This document shows, one piece after another, positions 1 through 8,064 of a stretch of 63,720 bases of DNA. Below the pieces are notes generated by a model, which ran no database searches, was not told the DNA's origin, and was given only the letters and a program-made list of their open reading frames with translations. The first letter of the stretch is position 1. Every line of letters starts with the position of its first letter. The position numbers and the translations under genes were made by a program. This DNA is from an uncultured Eubacteriaceae bacterium (GTDB lineage Bacteria > Bacillota > Clostridia > Lachnospirales > CAG-274): positions 1 through 63,720 of the forward strand of contig CAMTZM010000010.1 of NCBI GenBank assembly GCA_947086655.1, read 5' to 3'.

Positions 1-194
1 AATTGTTTAAATTATATATAATTTTCAAAATTTTGAAATAATAATTTATTAAGTATAAAAATAAAATATTTAAAATGTTTCTTTATAAATATTTTATTTT
101 TTTTTATAATTTTAATAATTTTTTTAAACCTTTTTTTGTTTTAAAGTATCTTTATTATAGACGCGTCAAAAATGAAAAAAAGGAGGTAGCAGCA

Positions 195-740
195 TTGACT
201 GATGAAGAACTTGTCATTATGTTTAAAGAAGGGGATGAAACTGCTTTTGATGAATTATTTAAAAAATACATAAATCAAGCTGTAAAAACCGCTTATTTAA
301 TAACTGGAAATAATATATTAAGTGAGGATATAGCTCAAGAAGCATTCATAACCTGTCATTTAAAAATAGACAAGTTAAAAAATCCTTCTTTGTTTAAAGC
401 ATGGCTTTTTAAAATTCTCACTAATGAAGCTATTAAAACACGCAAAAAAACCTCAAGAACAGTTTTAGTAGACAACTTTACTGATAATATGCAATTTATT
501 ACAGATATCTCAACAGAAATAACAGATAACTTTTATTATTCAGACTTATACAATGAAATACAAAAATTAAAAGTAAAGCAAAAAACAACTGTAATTTTAT
601 ATTATTTTAATAATATGAGTATCAGAGAAATAGCTCAAATAACAAATAGCCTTGAATCAACAGTAAAATCAAGATTATTTCTTGCTAAAAAGAATTTAAA
701 AAAGTCTCTTCAAAGAAAGGAATGGTTAAATTATGAATGA
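195..740 (+). CDS. ECF-type RNA polymerase sigma factor
   Basis: A sigma-70 family factor of the extracytoplasmic-function type, 181 residues. It shows only regions 2 and 4: an N-terminal region 2 (DEELVIMFKEGDETAFDELF, then SEDIAQEAF) and a C-terminal region 4 helix-turn-helix around IREIAQITNSLESTVKSRL. I place the start at the TTG at 195. It lies 7 bases after a strong AGGAGG (182-187) and gives the usual family N-terminus, whereas the 40 extra upstream in-frame residues are low-complexity Phe/Lys/Asn. The gene overlaps the next gene by 8 bp. That gene looks like a membrane anti-sigma factor, so the pair probably forms a signal-responsive switch. The stimulus is unknown. I saw no convincing promoter in bases 1-180. 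Confidence 0.88.
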   Translation: MTDEELVIMFKEGDETAFDELFKKYINQAVKTAYLITGNNILSEDIAQEAFITCHLKIDKLKNPSLFKAWLFKILTNEAIKTRKKTSRTVLVDNFTDNMQFITDISTEITDNFYYSDLYNEIQKLKVKQKTTVILYYFNNMSIREIAQITNSLESTVKSRLFLAKKNLKKSLQRKEWLNYE

Positions 741-1470
741 TGATAAATTTAACGAAACGGTCAAACATGCACTTTTATTAAAAAGCGATGAAATTAAAGT
801 ATCTGAAAATCTTTTGGAAACTACAAAAAAAGAAATAAATAAACGTATAAAAAAGGAGAGTAATAATATGAAAATTAAATTTTTAAAACCGGCAATAATA
901 GTATGTGCTTTACTTCTTACAACAACATTTTGTTATTCAGCTTTTAAACAAGGTTATAGTTCATCACATTCTTACAATAGATATACTGATTTTCCTACTG
1001 TAAACCAGCTTGAGGATTTAGCCGGATTTACACCAAAATACCTTGTGGAGGATTTAGGAAACGGATATGTATTTTCATCATATTCTATTAAAGATGAGGA
1101 AAAATTTAATGAAAAAGATGAAAAAATAGCTGAAGGAAAAGGTATAGACTTTACATACAAAAACGCAGACGACCCTGAAAAAACAATTTCATTTTCCATA
1201 TCGTCTTTGCCTCTTGAAGATGAAAATAACTCCTATTCAGAAGATAAATATAAATTTGTAGTGCCTGAATATACTCCTACAAAGGAAGAATTGGAAGCAC
1301 AAGAAAGAGGAGAGCTTTACATCTCATATGGAGCAAGTGAAAATACAGAAGAAATAATACAAAGTTATACATGGAAAGATGATTCTAAAACTTACTGCTT
1401 ATTGGGAATGGACACAAATATACCTAAAGACGAATTTATAAAAATTGTAGAAATGATAAAAAATTCATAA
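733..1470 (+). CDS. putative membrane anti-sigma factor, DUF4367-like C-terminus
   Basis: A 245-residue protein encoded directly behind the sigma factor, overlapping it by 8 bp. A charged cytoplasmic N-terminus of about 48 residues is followed by one membrane segment (roughly residues 50-70) and an extracellular domain. The C-terminal part, with its Trp-containing YTWKDDSKTYCLLGM stretch and a final helix ending in VEMIKNS, resembles the DUF4367 domain that is common in Clostridia behind ECF sigma factors. I infer that the N-terminus binds and restrains the sigma factor and that the outer domain senses an envelope signal. I saw no zinc-binding HxxxCxxC motif, so it is not a ZAS-type anti-sigma factor. 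Confidence 0.7.
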   Translation: MNDDKFNETVKHALLLKSDEIKVSENLLETTKKEINKRIKKESNNMKIKFLKPAIIVCALLLTTTFCYSAFKQGYSSSHSYNRYTDFPTVNQLEDLAGFTPKYLVEDLGNGYVFSSYSIKDEEKFNEKDEKIAEGKGIDFTYKNADDPEKTISFSISSLPLEDENNSYSEDKYKFVVPEYTPTKEELEAQERGELYISYGASENTEEIIQSYTWKDDSKTYCLLGMDTNIPKDEFIKIVEMIKNS

Positions 1471-1477
1471 ATCAACG

Positions 1478-1506
1478 TTGACAAAAAGTGAAAATTATGT
1501 TATATT
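1478..1506 (+). promoter_or_regulatory. strong sigma-A-type promoter in a gene-free stretch
   Basis: TTGACA at 1478-1483, a 17-base spacer, and TATATT at 1501-1506. This is close to consensus and just downstream of the anti-sigma gene stop. A dyad with arms GTTAG (1513-1517) and CTAAC (1524-1528) sits at the expected start point. It could be an operator (it resembles the TTAG-N-CTAA pattern of DtxR/MntR-type sites) or an early RNA hairpin. Confidence 0.65.
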
Positions 1507-1511
1507 AATTT

Positions 1512-1597
1512 TGTTAGCATAAACTAACTTTTTATCAGCCGTTACAATAAATAATAAAATCACGGCAATAAATATTGTCGTGATTTTATTATTATAT
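1512..1597 (+). ncRNA. candidate small RNA or terminated leader
   Basis: The promoter at 1478-1506 is followed only about 40 bases later by a very strong hairpin (arms 1551-1564 and 1579-1592, 14 bp without mismatch, extended by an inner CAAT/ATTG pairing) that ends in a U-rich arm. There is no open reading frame in between. The expected transcript is about 85 nt. It may be an independent small RNA, or an attenuated leader of the DUF3793 gene that starts 210 bases further on. The rest of the 1471-1803 gap is AT-rich, with a further TTGACA at 1741 lacking a good -10 box. Confidence 0.4.
1551..1592. terminator. intrinsic terminator hairpin
   Basis: Perfect 14-bp arms (1551-1564 and 1579-1592) around a short loop, AT-rich at the base so that either strand carries a U-tract. 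It ends transcription from the sigma/anti-sigma pair or from the promoter at 1478. Confidence 0.7.
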
Positions 1598-1803
1598 CAA
1601 TTTTTATTATAAATATACATTCTAAATTACATAAATAACACTTATTATTGTAATCGGAAGATATATAAAATAACCCATTTGTTAAATAGCATATTATTTT
1701 AAACAAAGTTAAAAATAAATAATATAATAATAAAATCGATTTGACAAATTTCTTTAACATTGGGTTACCTTATTCTAACTGAATTTGGAAAGGAGAGATT
1801 TTT

Positions 1804-2346
1804 ATTTTTAAATATTATATAATTAAATACTGTTCACCTGTTTTAGACGGAATAAAAACAGCAAGTTTGTTTAATTACCCTGTTAACGGAAATATAAAAG
1901 AATTAAATAAAATTTTATTAAAATATAATTCTGAAATAAATAAATTTGGTATTTTTATTGAAACTTTAAAATTTAAAAATAAACTTGCTCTTATTTATGT
2001 ATACCGTAAAGATAAACTAAATAAAGATTTATTATCTTTTGAAACAAGAAAATTCTTGTCTACATTTGGTTATAATGACTATAATGTTTCACAAGCGTTA
2101 AACTTTTTAAAAAAAAGAATATGTTTAAATGATTGCTTTCCTCATGAAATAGGTATATTTTTAGGTTATCCTTTAGATGATGTAAAAGGATTTATAAAAA
2201 ACAAAGGTATGAACTACAAATTTTGCGGATACTGGAAAGTATATTGTAATGAGGAAAACGCAAGAAAATGTTTTGAACAATACAGCAAATGTACACATAA
2301 ATACATTAAGCTGAACCATAAAAGCTTATCTGAAATAATGGTTTAA
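1804..2346 (+). CDS. DUF3793 family protein, apparent ATT start
   Basis: A DUF3793 family member of 180 residues and unknown biochemical role; in other Clostridia the family is often found near iron-transport genes. The hallmark stretches are present: CSPVLDGIKTASLF near the N-terminus, FPHEIGIFLGYPLDDVKGFI in the middle, and GYWKVY with CTHKYI near the C-terminus. The first conventional start is a TTG at 1867, but that would remove the conserved CSPVLDGIKTA segment, which is encoded upstream in the same frame without a stop. A good ribosome binding site, AGGAGAG (1791-1797), lies 6 bases before an ATT at 1804. No ATG, GTG or TTG occurs between them in frame, so ATT is the most likely start. 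Confidence 0.72.
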   Translation: MFKYYIIKYCSPVLDGIKTASLFNYPVNGNIKELNKILLKYNSEINKFGIFIETLKFKNKLALIYVYRKDKLNKDLLSFETRKFLSTFGYNDYNVSQALNFLKKRICLNDCFPHEIGIFLGYPLDDVKGFIKNKGMNYKFCGYWKVYCNEENARKCFEQYSKCTHKYIKLNHKSLSEIMV

Positions 2347-2493
2347 AAATTAAAATATTTTTAATTTGCTTTTATTATAAAATTTACTGCAAAATTTATC
2401 TATCCATAAATCAGCAAAAATATCAGCTATATCAAAAAATAAATTAATAATAAAATCACACATTTATTGATACCCCTTAAAAATTTTTAAAAT

Positions 2494-2592
2494 ATTAGTA
2501 AGACCACCGCATTTTAAAGCGGCAGGTACTTACTAATTTTAATTTTATTATAAAATTCAGCAAAAATTCTTCCGTCTCTAAGGCGGTGGAAG
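2494..2592. repeat. double palindromic repeat (GCGGTGG type)
   Basis: Two hairpins in the gap after the DUF3793 gene. The first has 9-bp outer arms (2494-2502 and 2529-2537) around an inner CCGC/GCGG stem. The second pairs CTTCC near 2569 with GGAAG near 2591 and carries GGCGGTGG on its right arm. The reverse complement of the first hairpin closely matches the element at 36169-36214, sharing GTAAGTAC, CCGCTT and GCGGTGG. Such structures resemble the subterminal hairpins of IS200/IS605 elements, but no transposase is present. The rest of the 2347-2612 gap shows nothing recognisable beyond a weak AT-rich hairpin at about 2347-2365. Confidence 0.5.
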
Positions 2593-2612
2593 TATGTTTC
2601 ATCAATAAATTA

Positions 2613-3434
2613 TTATACACTTCTATTTACAGTATTTCCTGATTCCATATAATTTTCAAAAGAATTGTTTTCATAGCTTTTAATCAATGTATTTGTTTGC
2701 ATATTTTGCTTTTCTTCATCATCATATTTTTTGCCTTCAAGTAATTCTTCTTCTTCCTTTTGCTCTTTGCTTTTTTCATTTTCCGTTTTCTTATTTTGTT
2801 CTTCTTCTTGTTTAGAATATTCCTCTATTTTATTGTTTATCTTTCCATAACCTTTATTTATAGAATTTTCTAAACCTGCCTGAGCGGATTTTGCATCATA
2901 AGTTTCATTAAATTTAATTCCATGTATTCCTCTGCTTGCATCATTTTCCATTTCTGCTTTTAATCTTGTTTCATCTCTTTCCTTTTCAGCCTTTAAAATT
3001 TTGTGCTTATGAATACTATCAAAATTAGAAGCAATATCTGTAAATGTTTCTGTAAATCTTTCTGCCTTAGTTTTATCTGTATCCGAATCTTCTTTCTTTT
3101 CTTCTTGTTCCTTTTTTACCATTTCTTCAATTTCTCTTTGCTGTTTTTCCAACATAGCTTGGTCTAATTGTTTTTCAAGGTCTTCTATCTGTTTTTGAAC
3201 CATTTCCATCTTCATCTCTTTAAGTTTCGGAGACATGTTAGTATCCGCACTTATTTCCTGAAGTCTCTTTTTCTTTTCCTCAATCATTTCTTTAATATTT
3301 TTTATAATGGCATCATCACCGCTTTGAGTTAACTTTCTTACAGAAGAATTTTTATTTTTTTTATTTGCGTTTTTATTAGCGTATAACATTTGATATGCTG
3401 ATGAACTTTGATTTTTAACTGTACTTATATTCAT
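2613..3434 (-). CDS. coiled-coil protein of unknown function
   Basis: I do not recognise this protein with certainty. It has 273 residues when started at the ATG at 3434, which has a GGGGG-rich ribosome binding site; an upstream in-frame ATG lacks one. It is strongly charged, with long Glu/Lys/Gln-rich helices. Residues about 45-105 contain an IKEMIEEKKKRLQEI ... SPKLKEMKMEMVQKQIEDLEKQL pattern that resembles the FlxA-like family of Firmicutes coiled-coil proteins. There is no signal peptide and no membrane segment, so it is probably cytoplasmic. A second acidic, Gln-rich repeat region spans about residues 210-245. It stands alone, with no obvious operon partner, between palindromic repeats and the metal-efflux genes. 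Confidence 0.6.
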   Translation of the reverse strand: MNISTVKNQSSSAYQMLYANKNANKKNKNSSVRKLTQSGDDAIIKNIKEMIEEKKKRLQEISADTNMSPKLKEMKMEMVQKQIEDLEKQLDQAMLEKQQREIEEMVKKEQEEKKEDSDTDKTKAERFTETFTDIASNFDSIHKHKILKAEKERDETRLKAEMENDASRGIHGIKFNETYDAKSAQAGLENSINKGYGKINNKIEEYSKQEEEQNKKTENEKSKEQKEEEELLEGKKYDDEEKQNMQTNTLIKSYENNSFENYMESGNTVNRSV

Positions 3435-3540
3435 AATTGTTTCCCCCTTCATATATGTAATACTAAATATAAATAACTCTCCAATATCTATATTTGTATT
3501 ATATATCGTCATAAAGGAAACAATTATTTACACATATATA

Positions 3541-5637
3541 CTATTTTTTTCTCATAGAGTTAAGTATTGCTAAAAGTGCCGTTCCTACATCCGCAAAAAC
3601 TGCAAGCCACATTGACGCTGCACCAAAAGCCGCTAAAATAAGAACTACTGCTTTAAAAATCAATACAAAAGCAACATTTTCCTTTACAAGTTTAAGCGTA
3701 TTTCTTGATATTAAAACAGCTTCAGCAATTTTTTCCGGCTCATCATTCATTATAACTACATCAGCCGCCTCTATGGCAGCATCTGAGCCTATTGCTCCCA
3801 TTGCTATTCCAACATCGGCTCTTTTTATAATAGGAGCATCATTTATTCCGTCTCCTGTAAAAGCAATAGTTTTGCATTGTCCCGAATTATATAAATTTTC
3901 AAGTTTTTCTACCTTTTCATTTGGAAGCAACTGAGAATAAATTTTATCAATTCCAACTTTATCTCCAATATACTCGGCAGCGGCTTTTTTATCACCTGTA
4001 AACATTATTGTATTTGAAATTCCTAAAGCTTTTAATTTTTTTATTGCATTTTGGCTGCCATTTTTAATAATATCAGATACAGAAATACAACCTATAAATT
4101 TACCGTCATATGCCGCATAAACCTGAGTTGAATTATCTGAAATCTCATTTAAAATAATTCCGTTATCTTTTATAAAATTATATTTTCCTACAATAATAAC
4201 TTTATTCTCTATTATACCTTTTAAACCATTTCCGCTTATTTCTTCAAAATCATCAACATCATATTTATCGTTTCCGTAATTTCTTTCATAATAATTGACA
4301 ATAGACTTTGCCACAGGATGATTGGAGTTAATCTCTAAACTATATATATATTTAACTAATTCCTTTTCATCTATGTTATTTGCATAAATATTTGAAACAT
4401 CAAAAATACCCTTTGTAAGCGTACCAGTTTTATCAAAAACAAAAGTATCAACTTCTGTAAGCTTTTGTAAATAATTACTTCCCTTAATTAAAATACCTTT
4501 TCTTGACGCTTCCCCTATTCCGCTGAAAAAACTTAATGGAACAGATACAACAAGTGCACACGGACATGACGATACCAAAAATACAAGAGCTCTTGAAAAC
4601 CATATACTAAAATCAGCCTCATGAGTAATTAATGAAGGTACAATACAAATTATTAAAGCTGCAAATACAACAATCGGAGTATATATTTTTGCAAATTTAG
4701 TTAAAAAATTTTCTGTTTTAGACTTTCTGCTTCCTGCTGATTCAACCATTTCCAATATTTTAACTACCGTCGAATCTTCATAACCTTTTAACGCCTCTAT
4801 TTTAAGTATTCCATCTTTATTTATACTTCCGCTAAGTACATTATCTCCCTTTTGCCTAATTTCCGGTAAAGATTCTCCAGTAAGCGCTGTCATATCAACA
4901 TATGAGCTTCCTTCAAGCACAATGCCGTCTACCGGAATTTTCTCACCGGCTTTAACTAAAACAATATCACCTTTTTTTATTTCTTCCGGTTTTATATTAA
5001 TTACATTTTCCCCTTTAACTATATTTGCTGATTCCGGTTTTATGTTCATTAATTTCTTTATAGACTTTCTTGAACTTTCAACAGCATAATCTTGAAAAAA
5101 CTCTCCTATTTGATAAAAAAGCATAACAGCTACGCCCTCTGGATATTCTCCGATTAAAAACGCACCTATTGTCGCTATACTCATAAGGAAATTTTCATCA
5201 AATAAATCGCCTTTAGTTATATTTCTTACAGCCTTATAAAGTACATCAGCTCCAAAAAGCAAATATGAAATAATAAACAAACATAACGTAATAACTTCAT
5301 ATTGTTTATATAATAACGCTCCTATAAAAAACAGCAAACCAAACCCAAATCTCAAACCACTTACAATTAATAACTTTTTCTTATCATCATTGTTATTAAT
5401 TTTCTCATTTTTATTATAAACTGTTACAGACGGCTCTATATTATTTACAATTTTTTTTATTTTTAAAATAACATCGTTATTATCGACATCATTATTCAAA
5501 ATTATATTAATTTCTTTTCCAACAAAATTTAATACGGCGTTATCAACTTCACTTAGCATATTTACTTCTTTTTCAATTTTACCGGCGCAATGAGCGCAAT
5601 TTAAACCGTTTAAAACAAGATTTAATTTATTGCTCAT
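3541..5637 (-). CDS. cadA: Zn/Cd-type P1B ATPase
   Basis: A heavy-metal translocating P-type ATPase that exports divalent cations through the cytoplasmic membrane. One N-terminal HMA domain carries GLNCAHC. The permeation motif is SSCPC in the sixth helix, the phosphorylation site is DKTGTLTKG, and the hinge is GDGINDAP. The last membrane helix contains FADVGTALLA with the Asp that marks the Zn/Cd/Pb (P1B-2) group rather than copper pumps. I start at the ATG at 5637, preceded by GGGGGAG; the first in-frame ATG six codons upstream lacks a site. It overlaps the repressor gene by 11 bp and is co-transcribed with it. At 698 residues its length is normal for single-HMA CadA proteins. Confidence 0.92.
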   Translation of the reverse strand: MSNKLNLVLNGLNCAHCAGKIEKEVNMLSEVDNAVLNFVGKEINIILNNDVDNNDVILKIKKIVNNIEPSVTVYNKNEKINNNDDKKKLLIVSGLRFGFGLLFFIGALLYKQYEVITLCLFIISYLLFGADVLYKAVRNITKGDLFDENFLMSIATIGAFLIGEYPEGVAVMLFYQIGEFFQDYAVESSRKSIKKLMNIKPESANIVKGENVINIKPEEIKKGDIVLVKAGEKIPVDGIVLEGSSYVDMTALTGESLPEIRQKGDNVLSGSINKDGILKIEALKGYEDSTVVKILEMVESAGSRKSKTENFLTKFAKIYTPIVVFAALIICIVPSLITHEADFSIWFSRALVFLVSSCPCALVVSVPLSFFSGIGEASRKGILIKGSNYLQKLTEVDTFVFDKTGTLTKGIFDVSNIYANNIDEKELVKYIYSLEINSNHPVAKSIVNYYERNYGNDKYDVDDFEEISGNGLKGIIENKVIIVGKYNFIKDNGIILNEISDNSTQVYAAYDGKFIGCISVSDIIKNGSQNAIKKLKALGISNTIMFTGDKKAAAEYIGDKVGIDKIYSQLLPNEKVEKLENLYNSGQCKTIAFTGDGINDAPIIKRADVGIAMGAIGSDAAIEAADVVIMNDEPEKIAEAVLISRNTLKLVKENVAFVLIFKAVVLILAAFGAASMWLAVFADVGTALLAILNSMRKK

Positions 5638-5974
5638 AAACAACTCCCCCTTCACTATAATTTTTTTTATGAATAATATGATTCAAACCTTGATGAAGTA
5701 AAACAGAAACATGTTCATCATCTATTGAATAAATTACCGTTTTACCTTCCTTTCTGAATTTTACCAAATCATTTTGTCTTAAAACTCTTAACTGATGAGA
5801 TATAGCCGACTGATTTATATTAAGTTCGTCAACAAGTTCCCCAACGCACATCTCTCTGTCAAGAAGAGTATAAAGTATTTTTATTCTTGTAGAATCTCCA
5901 AAAACTTTATAAAAATCGGCAACATCATAAATTAATTCATCAGAAAGCATATTTTTATTTATTTTATTTTCCAT
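5627..5974 (-). CDS. ArsR/SmtB-family metal-responsive repressor (CzrA-like)
   Basis: A 115-residue winged-helix repressor of the ArsR/SmtB family and first gene of the metal-efflux operon. The recognition helix region is NINQSAISHQLRVLRQNDLV. The last helix holds D-x-H followed at the correct spacing (10, then 2 residues) by H and H in DEHVSVLLHQGLNHIIH, matching the alpha-5 zinc site of CzrA and SmtB. The alpha-3 site of CadC (CxC in the third helix) is absent: only one Cys occurs, in MCVGEL. I therefore expect a Zn/Co sensor rather than a Cd/Pb sensor. Metal binding would release it from the operator at 5986-6009. Confidence 0.9.
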   Translation of the reverse strand: MENKINKNMLSDELIYDVADFYKVFGDSTRIKILYTLLDREMCVGELVDELNINQSAISHQLRVLRQNDLVKFRKEGKTVIYSIDDEHVSVLLHQGLNHIIHKKNYSEGGVVYEQ

Positions 5975-5985
5975 AGTGTACCTCC

Positions 5986-6009
5986 ATATATGAACATGTA
6001 TTCATATAT
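5986..6009 (-). promoter_or_regulatory. operator of the metal-efflux operon
   Basis: A perfect inverted repeat with 9-bp arms (5986-5994 and 6001-6009) and a 6-base centre. The inner TGAA-N6-TTCA half sites match the 12-2-12 operator class bound by CzrA/SmtB-type repressors. It lies between the -10 box and the GGAGG at 5981-5985, so bound repressor would cover the transcription start. Confidence 0.85.
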
Positions 6010-6011
6010 CT

Positions 6012-6039
6012 ATTATACTATTTTATTTATATTTGTCAA
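6012..6039 (-). promoter_or_regulatory. promoter of the metal-efflux operon
   Basis: On the minus strand, TTGACA (6034-6039), a 16-base spacer and TATAAT (6012-6017), directly followed by the operator. Confidence 0.8.
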
Positions 6040-6113
6040 CTATTTTTTCAAAAATTTATTAAGCACCCTCTTTATTTTAATAGAATTTTAAAGTTACTAA
6101 TAAATAATTGGTG

Positions 6114-6142
6114 TTGACAAAAGACGTAATAAAAATTAGAAT
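6114..6142 (+). promoter_or_regulatory. promoter of the ABC exporter operon
   Basis: TTGACA (6114-6119), 17-base spacer, TAGAAT (6137-6142). The start point at about 6149 leaves a 165-base leader before the first gene. The leader contains a small AAAC/GTTT hairpin near 6197-6210 that runs into a T-tract, which might act as a weak attenuator. Confidence 0.7.
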
Positions 6143-6312
6143 TATATTTATCAGTATTTTCTTAATGACTGTCTAATGAACTAAAGTAAATAAAAAAACA
6201 AGAATGTTTCTTTTTTAATGCTTTTCTAATTTCTTTTTTAATGGAATTATCATTTTCTATCTTTAAAATTATTAATAAAAATTCAAACACATCAAAAAAT
6301 AGGAGGCGGCTT

Positions 6313-8064
6313 ATGATTAAAAAATTATCAAAATGTATAAGACAGTACAAAAAAGACTCAATACTAACCCCTATATATGTTTCACTTGAATCAATAATTG
6401 AAATAATTATACCTCTTTTTATGGCAAAATTAATTGATAACGGAATAGATACAAATAATATCAATTATATTTATAAATGCGGATTTATTTTAATCATTCT
6501 TTGTGTTCTTTCCCTTTTCTGCGGTGCTATGTCAGGCAGACACGCAGCAATAGCTTCATCGGGATTTGCTAAAAACGTAAGACACGATATGTTTTATAAC
6601 GTACAAAATTTTTCTTTTTCAAATATAGACAAATTTTCAACAGCCGGTATCGTAACAAGACTTACAACCGATGTAACAAACGTACAAAACTCATATCAAA
6701 TGATTATAAGAATAGCTGTCAGAAGCCCTGTACTTTTTATATCAGCTCTTGTTATGTCGTTTGTACTTAATAAAAATCTATCACTTATATTTTTATGCGC
6801 TATTCCAATTTTAGGAATAGGCTTATTTAAAATAATCAGAATAGCTTATCCAATATTTAAAAGGGTATTTAAAACTTACGATAAACTTAGCAATGTTGTA
6901 CAGGAAAATTTACATGGAATACGTGTTGTAAAATCATTTGTAAGAGAAAAACATGAAGTTGAAAAATTCTCAAATATTTCTAAAATAATATTTGATGATT
7001 TTACAAAAGCTGAAAAAACGCTTGCACTTAATATGCCATTAATGCAGTTTTGCATGTATATGTGTATGATTTTAATATCATGGTTTGGAGCAAGAATTAT
7101 AGTATCCTCAGGCGCATCTGAACTTACTACTGGCGAACTTATGAGTATGTTTACTTATACATCTCAAATACTTATGGGGCTTATGATGCTTTCAATGGTT
7201 TTAGTAATGATAACTATTTCAAGAGCTTCGGCTGAAAGAATATGTGAAATTTTAGACGAAAAAAGCAGTCTTACAAATTGCAATAACCCTAAATATGATG
7301 TACTTAACGGAGACATAACATTTGAAAATGTAAATTTCAGCTACTCCGAAAACAAAAGCAATTTTTGTTTAAGAAATATAAACTTTAGTGTGAAATCTGG
7401 GGAGACAGTTGGAATAATAGGAGGAACAGGCAGTTCAAAATCAACCCTTGTACAACTTATACCACGGCTCTACGATGCGTCAGAAGGTAAAGTAACAGTA
7501 GGCGGAGTCGATGTTAAAAATATAGATATAGAAGTATTAAGAAACAACGTAGCTATGGTTTTGCAAAAAAACGTATTGTTTTCTGGAACAATTAGAGAAA
7601 ACTTGCTTTGGGGAAATGAATACGCAAACGATAATGAAATTGCTCACGCTTGTAAACTTGCTCAAGCTGACAATTTTATAAACGATTTGCCATGTAAATA
7701 TGACTCTTATATTGAACAAGGAGGAACAAATGTATCCGGTGGACAAAAACAAAGACTTTGTATTGCAAGAGCACTTCTAAAAAAACCAAAAATACTTATT
7801 TTAGACGATTCAACATCTGCTGTTGATACAAAAACAGATTTAATGATAAGAAAAGCATTTAAAGAAGAAATTCCAAACATAACAAAAATTATAATAGCCC
7901 AAAGAATTTCATCTATACAAGACGCTGATAAAATAATTGTAATGGACGGCGGTAAAATAAATGCTGTTGGCACACATGAAGAATTAATGGAGAAAAGTTC
8001 AATATATAAAGAAGTATATAATTCTCAAATGAAAGCCGGTGAAAAATATGAAACCCAACAATAG
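6313..8064 (+). CDS. ABC exporter half-transporter with degenerate ATP site
   Basis: The first subunit of a heterodimeric multidrug-type ABC exporter, 583 residues: a six-helix membrane domain (about residues 15-310) and a C-terminal nucleotide-binding domain. Walker A reads GGTGSSKST, with Ser where Gly is usual. The signature is VSGGQ. Walker B is followed by Asp rather than the catalytic Glu (ILILDDSTSAVD), and the switch His is replaced by Gln (IIIAQRISS). These are the hallmarks of the non-hydrolysing site in exporters such as BmrCD, LmrCD and TM287/288. Start chosen at the ATG at 6313 behind AGGAGG; 24 upstream in-frame codons lack a ribosome binding site. It overlaps its partner gene by 17 bp. 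Confidence 0.9.
   Translation: MIKKLSKCIRQYKKDSILTPIYVSLESIIEIIIPLFMAKLIDNGIDTNNINYIYKCGFILIILCVLSLFCGAMSGRHAAIASSGFAKNVRHDMFYNVQNFSFSNIDKFSTAGIVTRLTTDVTNVQNSYQMIIRIAVRSPVLFISALVMSFVLNKNLSLIFLCAIPILGIGLFKIIRIAYPIFKRVFKTYDKLSNVVQENLHGIRVVKSFVREKHEVEKFSNISKIIFDDFTKAEKTLALNMPLMQFCMYMCMILISWFGARIIVSSGASELTTGELMSMFTYTSQILMGLMMLSMVLVMITISRASAERICEILDEKSSLTNCNNPKYDVLNGDITFENVNFSYSENKSNFCLRNINFSVKSGETVGIIGGTGSSKSTLVQLIPRLYDASEGKVTVGGVDVKNIDIEVLRNNVAMVLQKNVLFSGTIRENLLWGNEYANDNEIAHACKLAQADNFINDLPCKYDSYIEQGGTNVSGGQKQRLCIARALLKKPKILILDDSTSAVDTKTDLMIRKAFKEEIPNITKIIIAQRISSIQDADKIIVMDGGKINAVGTHEELMEKSSIYKEVYNSQMKAGEKYETQQ

Noticed and set aside
1560..1760. 66-residue open frame on the minus strand
   Set aside because: It overlaps the strong terminator hairpin at 1551-1592, lacks a ribosome binding site and is AT-driven low complexity.
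6241..6312. 24-codon N-terminal extension of the first exporter subunit
   Set aside because: In frame but without a ribosome binding site, while AGGAGG stands 6 bases before the ATG at 6313.
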